A stretch of DNA of 64,000 nt. Source: Streptacidiphilus pinicola (lineage in GTDB: Bacteria; Actinomycetota; Actinomycetes; Streptomycetales; Streptomycetaceae). The stretch spans positions 17,898-81,897 of the forward strand of contig NZ_QKYN01000082.1 in the NCBI RefSeq assembly GCF_003258295.1, read 5' to 3'. The translations under genes were made by a program, and so were the position numbers. Position 1 is the first letter of the stretch, and each line of letters starts with the position of its first letter. Shown here one piece after another: positions 17,779 through 26,168 of the stretch. The notes beneath the pieces were generated by a model that was not told the DNA's origin, ran no database searches, and saw only the letters and a program-made list of their open reading frames with translations.

Positions 17779-18177
17779 TCAGAGCTTGACGACCACCACA
17801 CGGTCGCCGCAGAGCCGGCGCATGTCGTCCTCGTCGGACGTGAAGATCGTGACGCGGCCTGGCTGTCGCAGGGCTACGGCGGCAAGGACGGCGTCCATCG
17901 CGTACTTGTGCCCGTGCAGGCCGGTGCGCTCAAGCAGATCGATGGCATCGCTGGCGATCTGCTCGGTCACTGGTTCCACCCGCAGTCGCGACAAGGCCCA
18001 CCGCCAGGCTGGTCGTTGGATCTTGCCGTGATACGCCTCGACGAGGGTCATGGAGGTGGTCACCACCGGGATGTCCGAGCGGTCCGCGTCCTTGAGGCGT
18101 AGGCCCATACGACGCTCGCCGCGCACCCACTGCGAGAGGCCCTCGCTGTCGAGCAGGTACACCTGTCCCGCGCTCAC
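17779..18177 (-). CDS. PIN-domain ribonuclease toxin (VapC family)
   Basis: The 132-residue protein carries all four acidic positions of a PIN active site: Asp in YLLDSEGLSQW, Glu in SMTLVEAYHG, Asp in KYAMDAVLAA and Asp in IFTSDEDDMRRL. VapC toxins cleave tRNA or rRNA when freed from their antitoxin. Its start overlaps the end of the antitoxin gene by 4 bp, the usual translational coupling. Part of its coding sequence (18046-18078) recurs with 29 of 33 bases identical at 18573-18605, a relic of another copy. The module is probably active, since no motif is lost. Confidence 0.88.
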   Translation of the reverse strand: MSAGQVYLLDSEGLSQWVRGERRMGLRLKDADRSDIPVVTTSMTLVEAYHGKIQRPAWRWALSRLRVEPVTEQIASDAIDLLERTGLHGHKYAMDAVLAAVALRQPGRVTIFTSDEDDMRRLCGDRVVVVKL

Positions 18178-18470
18178 GCCGCCTCTCCGGACGGCTCGGC
18201 TGCCTTCCGCGCCTTCTTCTCGCGCTCCTCGCGCTCGGCATGGGCTCGCTCGATCTCTCTGCGTTCCGCTTCTGCCTCAGCTAGCTCATCGGCCGTGACG
18301 AGGCCGTACTCGGACTCCCACCAGGAAACGGCCTCGTGCAGCCGGTCCCGCTCGCGCTGGCGCTCGACCGCCCGCGTGACATAACGGCTGAAGCCACCGG
18401 AGCCCACCTCGGAACGGATCTCCTCAGCGAGCTCCTCAGGCAGGGTCACGGTGTACTTCTTGGTTGCCAT
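18174..18470 (-). CDS. Antitoxin of the VapB type (ribbon-helix-helix N-terminus)
   Basis: The 98-residue protein starts at ATG 18470; a second in-frame ATG four codons upstream is less likely. KKYTVTLPEELAEEIRSEV is the beta strand and first helix of a ribbon-helix-helix DNA-binding domain. GGFSRYVTRAVERQRERDRL completes it. The rest is a long charged helix (LAEAEAERREIERAHAEREE) that should wrap the toxin. The stop codon overlaps the toxin start. It should repress its own promoter; a direct repeat around its start codon is a candidate site. Confidence 0.85.
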   Translation of the reverse strand: MATKKYTVTLPEELAEEIRSEVGSGGFSRYVTRAVERQRERDRLHEAVSWWESEYGLVTADELAEAEAERREIERAHAEREEREKKARKAAEPSGEAA

Positions 18471-18485
18471 ACCATCGATCATACC
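18468..18485. promoter_or_regulatory. Candidate autoregulatory site of the vapBC pair
   Basis: CATACC occurs twice, 12 bp apart, flanking the palindrome ATCGAT and overlapping the antitoxin start codon. Ribbon-helix-helix antitoxins commonly bind such short tandem sites. Confidence 0.4.
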
Positions 18486-18572
18486 GTTGGTTCGGCTGCC
18501 TCGCCGGCACAGTCAGCGGTGAACGGGTGCGTGAAAACGGAGTGGCCTGGGTCACCAGAACCCCGGAGCTGG

Positions 18573-18605
18573 CGTCATCGAGGTGGTCACCAGGGGGATG
18601 TCCGA
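18573..18605 (-). pseudogene. vapC gene scrap
   Basis: Read on the minus strand, this stretch encodes SDIPLVTTSMT, against SDIPVVTTSMT in the intact toxin. The DNA is 29/33 identical to 18046-18078. The flanking codons do not continue the PIN fold and a stop follows within seven codons, so it is a leftover of a duplicated or lost toxin gene. Confidence 0.6.
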
Positions 18606-18771
18606 GCCCCAGGGTTCGGGGCCCCGGGGCGTCCGTCCGTGGCATCCCGATCCCCTGGCCACTGTCGCGCCGAGCCGCTCAAATCCCGCCACGGGATACC
18701 GCTTTCGCGCCACCTCCGTGCTGTGGCATGATCCCCGCGCCGTCTTGGCTGATCAGGGGTGGGGGGATGCT

Positions 18772-21528
18772 ATGAAGCGTGCGCGTTTGTCCGGTGCGCT
18801 GGTGCTGGCGGTGGTGGCGGCGGGGCTGACGTTGCCCGCCTCGTCCGCTGCGGCGGCAGGCACGGACCTGTATGTGGACAACCAGCTCGCCGGCTGCTCG
18901 AACAACGGCCCCGGCACCGCTGCACAGCCATACTGCTCGCTGCAGACCGCGGTGGACGCCGCGCAGCCGGGCGACACGGTGCACGTGCAGGGTTGGGGTC
19001 AGTACGGGGACGTCGACCTCACACACTCCGGGACGCCGGGCGCGCCGATCACGATCGCCGGGGCCGGGCACCTGACCAGGTTGTCGGTCACCGGTGCACA
19101 CGATCTCCGCCTGCAGGGCCTCAGTGCGACGACGATGCAGCTCACTTCCGCGCACGCGGTCACCCTGGACGGCTTCGGGATGCTGGCAGGGACCGCCGCC
19201 ACGGGCCTGGAGATCGGCGGTGACAGCTCGCAGATCACGGTCAGCCGCTCGTTCCTCTACGACGCGGGCACCGCGGTTCAGGTCGATCCCGGTAGCTCGG
19301 ACGTCGTCCTGACGACCGACTGGATCAGCGCCGGGACGCTGGGCGTGCACGTGTCCGCGGCGGCGGGGGTTGACCTTGTCAGCAGCACCCTCGACGGCGG
19401 TGCGGCTGCTGCGCCGCCGATCACGGTGGACCATGCGTCGACCGGCACGGTGATCGAGAACAATGTCTTCGCCGGCCCGATCACGGTGGTCGCGGACTCC
19501 ACGGTCGGCGCCAAGGTCGACTACAACCTGGGCTACACGGTCAATGGCAGTCCGCTGTACGAGTGGGCGGGGCGGGCGATCAACGACGTCCCCGCCTTCC
19601 GATCCGCGTCCGGCCAGGGCGCGCATGACCTGGGCGCCGGGGCCTGGACGGGGGCGAGCAACCCGCGCGTGACCAACACGCTGCAGATCGACTCGGCCGA
19701 CGCCCTGGCACCGGGCGAGCTGCCCACCGACGCTCGCGGAAACGCTCGCGTGGACGACCCGCTCGTGTCCAACTCCGGTACGGGCGTGGGTTACTACGAC
19801 CGAGGTGCGCTCGAGGCGCAGGACCCGTTCCAGGCCGAGAGCCCGACCCTGTCCGCCGACAACGTCGCCTACGGATCCACCGTCGCCTTCACCGCCGTTG
19901 ATGACAACCCGTGGGGCGACACCGTCAGCCGCACCTACGACTTCGGTGACGGGACGTCCGAGGCCACGACGACGGCCCCCGTGGTCCACCACACCTACGC
20001 GGCCGTGCCGGGCGGTGGCAGCAAGCGCTACCAGGTGACCGTCACAGAGACCTCGCCGACCGACGGGACTCAGCACTCCTTCACTCTGTGGGAGACGGTC
20101 AATCCGCCCGGACCCCTTCAGGTGTTCTACCCCCGGCTCGGGGCCGAGCCTTCAGCGCCGTTGAACGTCGTCTTCGCCGGTGCGGACTTCCACTCCCCGT
20201 TCACCATCTCCTCGTGCACGGCCGACTTCGGGGACGGTTCGAAGCCGGTCACGGGCAGTTGCTGGAACCTGCCGCACACCTACGCGCGAGCGGGGCTGTA
20301 CACCGTCCGCGTCAAGGTGACGGACGCCGGCGGGCAGACGGCGAGCATCCGGCAGAACATCAGCGTCGGACCGCAGTTCACGCGGACGACGCCGGTCACC
20401 ACGCTGGACACCTACCGCGGCACCGGGACGTCCAGGAGCGTCGTCGGGCCAGGCCGGACGCTGCGGCTGAAGGTCGCAGGCGTCGCGGGTGTGCCTGGCG
20501 ACGCCGCCGCTGTGCGGTTGAACGTCACGGCGGTCGGCGCCGGGATGTCCGGCTCCGTGACGGCCTATGCGGAGGGAAGGACCCGGCCGGGGCTGCCGAC
20601 TGTGCTCTACCCGGCACGGCAGGCGAGCAGCAGCCTGATCGACGTGCCCGTCGGGGCCGGCGGCTACGTGGACCTGACGAACCTCTCCGGGCGTGCCTAC
20701 CTCTCGGCCGAGGTCGAGGGCTACTCCACGCTGACCCCGGGCACCCAGGGGCTCGTCTTCGTCCCCGAGGCCTCCATCGGCTACCCGACCCAGTGGCTCG
20801 CCGTACTCGACACCACACAGAGTCAGCACCCTGCCAAGATCGGCCCCGGCGGCTCGATGCGGTTCTCCGCTGTCCCCGGTCCTTCCGCCCCGAACACCAC
20901 CTGGTCCTATGCGACGGGCGAAGGGTCGCCCCTGGTCGAGCTGAGCGTCACGACGTCCGGCTCCACCGCCTTCAGCCGGCTGACGTTCCAGGGCGGCCGC
21001 GGGGCGGGCCCCGGCGCCGACGGGGTCTACGCCTACCCAGGCCAGCGGCACACCACGACGCTGCTCGTCCCGGTGGCGCCGGATGGGACGGTCACCGTAC
21101 GCAACTCGGCGGGCTGGACCAACGTCCGCGCCGAGGTGGAGGGGTTCTACCTTCCCGCCGCGTCGGCTCCGTCCACCCAGGCGATGGTCACCGTCGCGTC
21201 CACGCCCGTTTTCGACACCCTGACCGGACTCGGCGTCCGGCGGGGCCCGATCACCGGCAACGGAGCGGTTTGGGTCAAGGTGGCCGGTGTCGCCGGCATC
21301 CCGGCCGGTGCGACGGCGGTCGCCGTGCGGCTCGCGGCGCTGAACGCCCACTACAGCGGCGGGATCGTCGACTACCGCAGCTACGGTGGCGCGCTGACGG
21401 TGACGGCGGGTCAGAACATCGCGAGCCTGGTCTACCTGCCGGTGGTCAACGGCTGGATCAAGTTGAACATCGGCGACCTCAGCCCGTTCGACCTGACCGC
21501 CTCCGTCGAGGGCTATTCGGCGGGCTGA
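18772..21528 (+). CDS. Large secreted protein: parallel beta-helix, two PKD domains, three C-terminal repeats
   Basis: The 918-residue exoprotein has a signal peptide of about 31 residues (MKRARLSGALVLAVVAAGL, cleavage near AAAAG). Residues 32-370 look like a right-handed beta-helix: DLYVDNQLAGCSNNGPGTAA is the common start of pectate-lyase-like proteins, then GDTVHVQ, SLQTAVDAAQPG. PKD domain 1 has YDFGDGTSE (near 388) and PKD 2 has ADFGDGSKPV (near 482). From about 536 there are three repeats of roughly 115-130 residues, each with a LDT...GPG..LRLKVAGVAGVP unit. No catalytic residues are evident, so it is probably a carbohydrate-binding or surface protein. ATG 18772 follows a G-rich ribosome site. 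Confidence 0.75.
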   Translation: MKRARLSGALVLAVVAAGLTLPASSAAAAGTDLYVDNQLAGCSNNGPGTAAQPYCSLQTAVDAAQPGDTVHVQGWGQYGDVDLTHSGTPGAPITIAGAGHLTRLSVTGAHDLRLQGLSATTMQLTSAHAVTLDGFGMLAGTAATGLEIGGDSSQITVSRSFLYDAGTAVQVDPGSSDVVLTTDWISAGTLGVHVSAAAGVDLVSSTLDGGAAAAPPITVDHASTGTVIENNVFAGPITVVADSTVGAKVDYNLGYTVNGSPLYEWAGRAINDVPAFRSASGQGAHDLGAGAWTGASNPRVTNTLQIDSADALAPGELPTDARGNARVDDPLVSNSGTGVGYYDRGALEAQDPFQAESPTLSADNVAYGSTVAFTAVDDNPWGDTVSRTYDFGDGTSEATTTAPVVHHTYAAVPGGGSKRYQVTVTETSPTDGTQHSFTLWETVNPPGPLQVFYPRLGAEPSAPLNVVFAGADFHSPFTISSCTADFGDGSKPVTGSCWNLPHTYARAGLYTVRVKVTDAGGQTASIRQNISVGPQFTRTTPVTTLDTYRGTGTSRSVVGPGRTLRLKVAGVAGVPGDAAAVRLNVTAVGAGMSGSVTAYAEGRTRPGLPTVLYPARQASSSLIDVPVGAGGYVDLTNLSGRAYLSAEVEGYSTLTPGTQGLVFVPEASIGYPTQWLAVLDTTQSQHPAKIGPGGSMRFSAVPGPSAPNTTWSYATGEGSPLVELSVTTSGSTAFSRLTFQGGRGAGPGADGVYAYPGQRHTTTLLVPVAPDGTVTVRNSAGWTNVRAEVEGFYLPAASAPSTQAMVTVASTPVFDTLTGLGVRRGPITGNGAVWVKVAGVAGIPAGATAVAVRLAALNAHYSGGIVDYRSYGGALTVTAGQNIASLVYLPVVNGWIKLNIGDLSPFDLTASVEGYSAG

Positions 21529-21544
21529 ACGCGCACCACCACCG

Positions 21545-21582
21545 AAGGCCCGGCCGTCGCAGCTGTGCGGTGGCCGGGCCTT
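21545..21582 (+). terminator. Terminator of the beta-helix/PKD exoprotein gene
   Basis: AAGGCCCGGCC and GGCCGGGCCTT form an 11-bp stem, 16 bp after the stop. The arm ends in TTT. Confidence 0.8.
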
Positions 21583-21591
21583 TGTGGTGCG

Positions 21592-21810
21592 TCAGCGGGC
21601 GCCCGCCGGGTCGGGCTGAGCAACCACCGGAGCGTCCGCCGAGGCGGTCATCGGCGTAGCCGTGGTCGCCGGGGTCGGGCGGCGGACCGTGGTGAGGACC
21701 AGGAGGCCCGCCGCGAGACCGGTGAGGCCGGCGGTGAGGAAGACCGGTTGGAGGCCGGAGGCGAAGGCCGCGCGGGTGGAGGGGCCGTGGAGCGCGCCGG
21801 TGATGCGCAC
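21592..21810 (-). pseudogene. C-terminal remnant of an MFS (DHA2-type) exporter
   Basis: The open frame encodes only about 72 residues. They read like the last transmembrane helix and tail of a 14-helix drug exporter: AAFASGLQPVFLTAGLTGLA, then GLLVLTTVRRPTPA. An in-frame TAG at 21829-21831 closes it upstream and no rest of the transporter lies nearby; the FHA gene ends at 21834. A deletion has probably removed the first 400 or so codons. Confidence 0.6.
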
Positions 21811-21833
21811 GGTGAAGGGCCCGGGCCCCTATG

Positions 21834-22445
21834 TCAGGCCCGTGCGGTCTGCGCGCTCGCGAGGGCGAGCCGGAAGCTGACGGAACCGAAGCTGACCCGG
21901 TCGCCGGCCCGGACGGGCACGGTGCCGATCACCCGCCAGCCGTTGACCTGCGTGCCGTTGGTGGAGCCGAGGTCGCGCAGCAGCCAGACGCCGCCCTCCA
22001 GCCGCAGTTCGGCGTGGACCCGGGAGACCGACTCGTCGCCCAGCTTCAGGTCGCAGCCGGCCAGCCGGCCGATCTTCACCGGGCCGGCCGGGTCGCGCGG
22101 CAACGGCAGTGCCGGCAACTGCGGTGTGCGCCAGGCGTTGTCCAGCCGCACCTTGAGCGTCGCGAGCGTGCCGACGGCCCGGGCCAGCGCCCGGGTGAGC
22201 CGGCCCTCCGTCGGCAGGTCGGCGGTGAGCTCGTCCAGCTCGTGCCGGGAGCGGGCGGCGAAGGCCAGCTCCATGCGGCGCAGGAAGGTGTCGTGGGAGA
22301 GCCGCCCCTGCACCGCGTGCTCCCGCAGCCGGTCGACGACCAGCTCCCGGTCTACGTCCGAGAGGCGTTCGGAGGCGGCGTACTCGTCCATTCGGAGCAG
22401 CGCGGTACGCGGTTCCGGAAGCCGTGACGCGGCGGGGTCGTTCAT
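21834..22445 (-). CDS. DUF1707 plus FHA-domain protein
   Basis: The 203-residue cytoplasmic protein starts at ATG 22445 (MNDPAASRLPEP). Residues about 20-75 form a DUF1707 unit (RLSDVDRELVVDRLREH, GRLSHDTFLRRMELAF), a helix-hairpin found at the N-terminus of many actinobacterial envelope and sensor proteins. Residues about 115-200 are a forkhead-associated domain with the phosphothreonine-binding set GR(L), SVSRVHAEL and GSTNGTQVNG. It should bind a partner phosphorylated by a Ser/Thr kinase. No kinase gene is adjacent, so the partner is unknown. A longer frame upstream exists but has Streptomyces-atypical composition. Confidence 0.88.
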   Translation of the reverse strand: MNDPAASRLPEPRTALLRMDEYAASERLSDVDRELVVDRLREHAVQGRLSHDTFLRRMELAFAARSRHELDELTADLPTEGRLTRALARAVGTLATLKVRLDNAWRTPQLPALPLPRDPAGPVKIGRLAGCDLKLGDESVSRVHAELRLEGGVWLLRDLGSTNGTQVNGWRVIGTVPVRAGDRVSFGSVSFRLALASAQTARA

Positions 22446-22926
22446 GGTGCCGATTGTCGGGCCTCTCGCCGGGGGCGTCCAGCTCCGTCGAAGGAGTGAG
22501 TGTCCACTTCGGGGCTGACGACACACGGGTCCGTTCGGGTGGCACACGGACGAGTGATCCTGACGGCCCGAAAAATGCCGGATATGCCTGCAGAATGATC
22601 GCCCGGCACATGTTCTGGAGATCGCCGCCGAGTTCGCCGGGAATCACGGCACGTCAAAGCCGTCTCCATCAGCGTGCCAGGGAACTCGTGCCATTTGCGG
22701 GCCGGATGGGGGAGCGGTGTCGAAAATGGGTAAATCCCCTACGGACACGGAGCATTCGTGCTTCGCTGCTTCCTGAGTCCCCGAATGTCTCTCCGCCGCG
22801 GTGCCCTTCGGTCCGTTCATGCCATTCATGCCGTAGCCATGTCACTTCTTTGCCATGGTGCGGTGTGTCCGCGCATGCCGAGCGGCGCCCGGCGTTGTCG
22901 AGTGACCCGAGTACGCGGAGCCGAGA
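22446..22926. other. Gene-free divergent gap
   Basis: About 480 bp separate the FHA gene (left) and the DUF2617 gene (right). Base composition is lower in GC around 22560-22830 than in the coding DNA. I see no convincing small gene, hairpin terminator or repeat. It presumably holds both promoters. Confidence 0.5.
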
Positions 22927-23445
22927 ATGCTCACCACCCTCCACACGACCTATACCGACACCCGTGCCGGCGATCTCGCCTGGTGCCTGGGGAGCGGGCT
23001 GCTCCCGGCCCTCGCCGTCCTCGATCTCGACCTCGGCCCGAACGGCCTCCAACTGCGCCTTCTCGGCGCCTCCCACCAGGTCGTCCTGGACCGGAACGAG
23101 CAGGGCCCGGACGCCTGCGTCGAGACGGTGGCCTGCATGCCGGGCCGCCGCACCCCGTTGCCGGCCCGGGCCGCCGAGCAGGTGCGCGGCTGGGAGTACG
23201 AATTCGCGGCGCGCATCGAAAAACTGACGAAACATGATTTCGACTGCCGGGCCCAGGAGTTGCTGGCCCTAGTGGAGAACCACCCGCACGGGCTGGCCGG
23301 AGTCTTCCCCGGAGACCCGAACGCTTTCACCGCGCTGCTCGCCGGTGGTGACGAGGAGGGCATCCTCTGGCGCACCTGGCACGCCTATCCACAGGAGGGT
23401 CGTTTGGTCTGCACGCGCTCGACCCTGCGCCGCCGCGACTGGTAG
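22927..23445 (+). CDS. DUF2617 family protein
   Basis: This 172-residue soluble protein is conserved in actinobacteria. MLTTLHTTYTDTRAGDLAWC, the DLDLGPNGLQLRLLGASHQV strand pair and the ending GILWRTWHAYPQEGRLVCTR are characteristic of the family. No catalytic motif or metal site is evident, and function is unknown. Genes of this family often stand next to a membrane-bound spermidine synthase homologue, as here (168 bp downstream), so a shared process is plausible. The start is ATG 22927; upstream GGAG is weakly placed. Confidence 0.8.
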   Translation: MLTTLHTTYTDTRAGDLAWCLGSGLLPALAVLDLDLGPNGLQLRLLGASHQVVLDRNEQGPDACVETVACMPGRRTPLPARAAEQVRGWEYEFAARIEKLTKHDFDCRAQELLALVENHPHGLAGVFPGDPNAFTALLAGGDEEGILWRTWHAYPQEGRLVCTRSTLRRRDW

Positions 23446-23600
23446 TGGTCCCGTGCTTCGCCGGACGGTCCGGCCGCAGCGCGCGTTCGTCGGGCGGTCA
23501 TCGGATGATTGACCCGGATGTCCGCTCAGGTGTCCGCCGCGTCAAAGTGATGCTGCTTGGATCACCCGTCCGGGCGCAGAACCCGGACGGGTCCGTCGCC

Positions 23601-23606
23601 TAGCGT
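23601..23606 (+). promoter_or_regulatory. Leaderless -10 box (TAGCGT) of the spermidine-synthase homologue
   Basis: TAGCGT ends 6 nt before GTG 23613; no ribosome site is present. Confidence 0.5.
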
Positions 23607-23612
23607 TTCTTC

Positions 23613-25103
23613 GTGATCAACCCCACCCCCCGAGCCGCCCGTCTGCTGGTGCTGCTCGCGGCCTTCGTCTGCGCCGCCTGCGGGTTGGTCTACGAGCTGG
23701 AGCTGGTCGCCCTCGGCAGCTACCTGTTGGGCGACTCCGTGACCCAGGCCTCTGTCGTGCTCTCGGTGATGGTCTGCGCCATGGGCGTCGGCTCCCTGTT
23801 GGCCAAACGGTTCACCTTGCGCCCGGCCGCCTCCTTCGCCCTGGTCGAGAGCCTGCTCGCGCTGGTCGGCGGCCTCTCCGTGATCGCGCTCTACGGCTGC
23901 TACGTCTGGCTCGGCCACTACCAGGTCGCGTTGGTCGGCTTCGCCTCCCTGATCGGTCTGCTGATCGGCGCGGAGATCCCGCTGCTGATGACGCTGATGC
24001 AGCGGATCCGCCGACAGGAGGCGGGCCGCGCCGTCGCGGACCTGTTCGCCGCGGACTACGTCGGCGCGCTGGTCGGCGGGCTCGCCTTCCCGTTCCTGCT
24101 GCTGCCGACGCTCGGTCAACTGACCGGCGCGCTGCTGACCGGCGTGGTCAACACCGTCGCCGGCGGGCTGATCGCGTTCTGGCTGTTCCGCGCCGAACCG
24201 GCGCCCCGGGTGCGGCTGTTGCTCGGGTTGTGCAGCGGCGTGGTCGTCGTGGTGCTCGCGCTGGCGTGGGCCGGCAGCGGCGCGTTCGAACGCGCGGCGC
24301 AGCGGCGGCTCTACGGCGGGCCGGTCCGGGTCAGCGCGCAGAGCCGGTTCCAGCAGATCATCCTGACCGGTGGCGCCGGGGGGACCGACCGCAGTGCGGA
24401 CGCCGCCCGGCTCTACCTCAGCGGCCGGCTCGCCGTCTGCGGCCACGACCAGGCCGCGTACCACGCCGACCTCACCCGCCCCGCGCTGCGCGGCGGGCGC
24501 CGCGCCCGGGTGCTCGTCCTCGGCGGCGGGGACGGGTTGGCAGCCCGTCAGATCCTGGCCGCGCCAGGGGTCCGCCGCGTCACCGTCGTGGAACAGGACC
24601 CGGTGCTGCTGCGGCTCGGCACCGACGACCCGGTGCTGCGCGAGCTGAACGGCGCGGCGCTGGCCGACCCGCGGGTCCAGACCGTCACCGCCGACGCCTT
24701 CGGCTGGCTGCGCACCGCGCCGGTCCAGGAGCACCCCTACGACGTGATCGTCGCCGATCTGCCCTCCGCCGGGCTGGACGCGGCCGACAAGCTCTACACC
24801 CGCGAGTTCTACGGCCTCGTCCGCCGGATGCTGGCTCCCGGCGGGCGCCTGGTCGTCCACGCGGCCGACCACCTGTGGTCCGTCGCCGACACCCTGCGCG
24901 CGGTGGGCCTCACCCCGCACGCCTACCTGGCCGCCGGCCGGGACGCGGTCGCCTGCGGCGAGCTCCCGGCGGGCGACGCCACCTGGCACTTCGTCCTCGC
25001 CTCGGCCACGACGCTGCCCCGTTCCGCGCTCCAGGACGTCCAGCCGCTGACCGAGCCGACCGGCACGCCGTCGCGGGTTGCGACCCTCCTGGGACCGCTG
25101 TGA
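23613..25103 (+). CDS. Membrane-bound spermidine synthase-like aminopropyltransferase
   Basis: The 496-residue protein has about seven membrane helices in residues 1-225 (CAACGLVYELELVALGSYLL is the usual first helix). A spermidine-synthase Rossmann domain follows: VLVLGGGDGLAARQIL binds decarboxylated SAM, VTVVEQDPVLLRL holds the ribose-binding acid, and DVIVADLPSAGLDAADKLYT is the catalytic Asp region. KLYTREFYGLVRRMLAPGGRL closes the fold. Soluble SpeE transfers aminopropyl to putrescine. The fused membrane form is common in actinobacteria, and its true substrate is not certain. The start is GTG 23613. Confidence 0.85.
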   Translation: MINPTPRAARLLVLLAAFVCAACGLVYELELVALGSYLLGDSVTQASVVLSVMVCAMGVGSLLAKRFTLRPAASFALVESLLALVGGLSVIALYGCYVWLGHYQVALVGFASLIGLLIGAEIPLLMTLMQRIRRQEAGRAVADLFAADYVGALVGGLAFPFLLLPTLGQLTGALLTGVVNTVAGGLIAFWLFRAEPAPRVRLLLGLCSGVVVVVLALAWAGSGAFERAAQRRLYGGPVRVSAQSRFQQIILTGGAGGTDRSADAARLYLSGRLAVCGHDQAAYHADLTRPALRGGRRARVLVLGGGDGLAARQILAAPGVRRVTVVEQDPVLLRLGTDDPVLRELNGAALADPRVQTVTADAFGWLRTAPVQEHPYDVIVADLPSAGLDAADKLYTREFYGLVRRMLAPGGRLVVHAADHLWSVADTLRAVGLTPHAYLAAGRDAVACGELPAGDATWHFVLASATTLPRSALQDVQPLTEPTGTPSRVATLLGPL

Positions 25104-25172
25104 CGCCCGGCGTCCTCCGGCACGGTGCGACTTCCCCGCGTGCGAATCGGTTCCTCGGAGCCGTCGGCTGGG

Positions 25173-25178
25173 TAGGCT
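25173..25178 (+). promoter_or_regulatory. Leaderless -10 box (TAGGCT) of the SRPBCC gene
   Basis: TAGGCT ends 8 nt before ATG 25187. Confidence 0.5.
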
Positions 25179-25186
25179 CAGCCGGC

Positions 25187-26107
25187 ATGGAGCATGAGGT
25201 TCTGGTACCACTCTCGCCGCAGGCGCTCCGGCGGTCCCTGGGCCGGCCCGAGCTGCTCGCGGTGTGCCTGCCCGGGTTCACCCCCGACGAGGACGGCGGG
25301 ACCCCGCTCGAGGGGCGGCTGAAGCTGCGGATCGGCAGCACCTCCATCACCTACCGGGGCGAGCTGCGCCGACTCGACGCGGGGGACGGTCACGCCGGAG
25401 ACGGTGGGGACGCGGGGGACGGCGGAGACGATCCCGACGTGTTCCGCTTCGCGCTCGACGGCCGGCAGGCCGTGGGCACGGGCGGCGTCACCGGGACGGT
25501 CCTCCTGCGGCTCGACCCGGACACGCCGGACCCGGGCCTGGAGACCCGGGTCCTGTTCGTGACGTCCCTTCAGGGCACCGGCCGTATCGAGGAGCTGTCG
25601 AGCGCGTCCGTCCAGACCGCCGCCCGCAAACTGCTGGACCGTTTCTGCCTGGACCTCGCGGAGCGCGCCGACGAGGACGTCCCGCCCGTGCCGGAGCCGC
25701 CGTCGGACGCGTCGGAGTTCTTCCTCGTTGAGGGACTGGGCGACCTGAACGACCTCGGCCCGCTGGAGGAGGAGCTGCAGGACCTCGCCGCGCTGCCCGA
25801 GTTCTCCGATCTGGACGGCCTCCCCACGCCGGCCGAGGCGACCGCGGACCCGGCGCGGCGGCACATCGTCGGCCGCTCCGCCGAGGAGGTGGACCACGCC
25901 CCGCCGCGCGGGCGCTACGCCCCCGCCCTGCCCGCGCGCAGCGCACGTTCGCGGGCGTCGGCGCGGTGGGGCGGCCCGGAGCCGCGGATGGGGGAGCCGC
26001 CGGTCCTCACGCCGGACCGCATCCCCACACCGTGGCTCGTGGGCGGCGGTGTCGCCCTCCTCGGCGGCGCGCTGCTGCTCGCCCGCGCCCTGCGCCGCTC
26101 CCGCTGA
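25187..26107 (+). CDS. SRPBCC (CoxG/START-like) protein with C-terminal membrane anchor
   Basis: In this 306-residue protein, residues 1-150 have the helix-grip fold of CoxG-like proteins: LSPQALRRSLGRPELLAVCL, the GRLKLRIGSTSITYRGELR strand pair and SVQTAARKLLDRFC as the long C-terminal helix. A Gly/Asp-rich insert (DGHAGDGGDAGDGGDD) interrupts a loop. Residues 160-270 are acidic and probably disordered. TPWLVGGGVALLGGALLLAR then a basic tail is a tail anchor. The fold binds lipids or small hydrophobic ligands. It lies between the membrane spermidine-synthase homologue and an aldose epimerase, and likely has its own promoter. Confidence 0.78.
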   Translation: MEHEVLVPLSPQALRRSLGRPELLAVCLPGFTPDEDGGTPLEGRLKLRIGSTSITYRGELRRLDAGDGHAGDGGDAGDGGDDPDVFRFALDGRQAVGTGGVTGTVLLRLDPDTPDPGLETRVLFVTSLQGTGRIEELSSASVQTAARKLLDRFCLDLAERADEDVPPVPEPPSDASEFFLVEGLGDLNDLGPLEEELQDLAALPEFSDLDGLPTPAEATADPARRHIVGRSAEEVDHAPPRGRYAPALPARSARSRASARWGGPEPRMGEPPVLTPDRIPTPWLVGGGVALLGGALLLARALRRSR

Positions 26108-26168
26108 CCGCACGACCTCCCCGCCGCCGCTCCGGAAGGCTCGACCGTTCCGGAAGGAAGGACCACCT

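Noticed and set aside
22446..22926. Open frames in the gap between the FHA and DUF2617 genes
   Set aside because: They run through known genes in other frames, have no ribosome site and read as Arg/Pro/Ser-rich noise.
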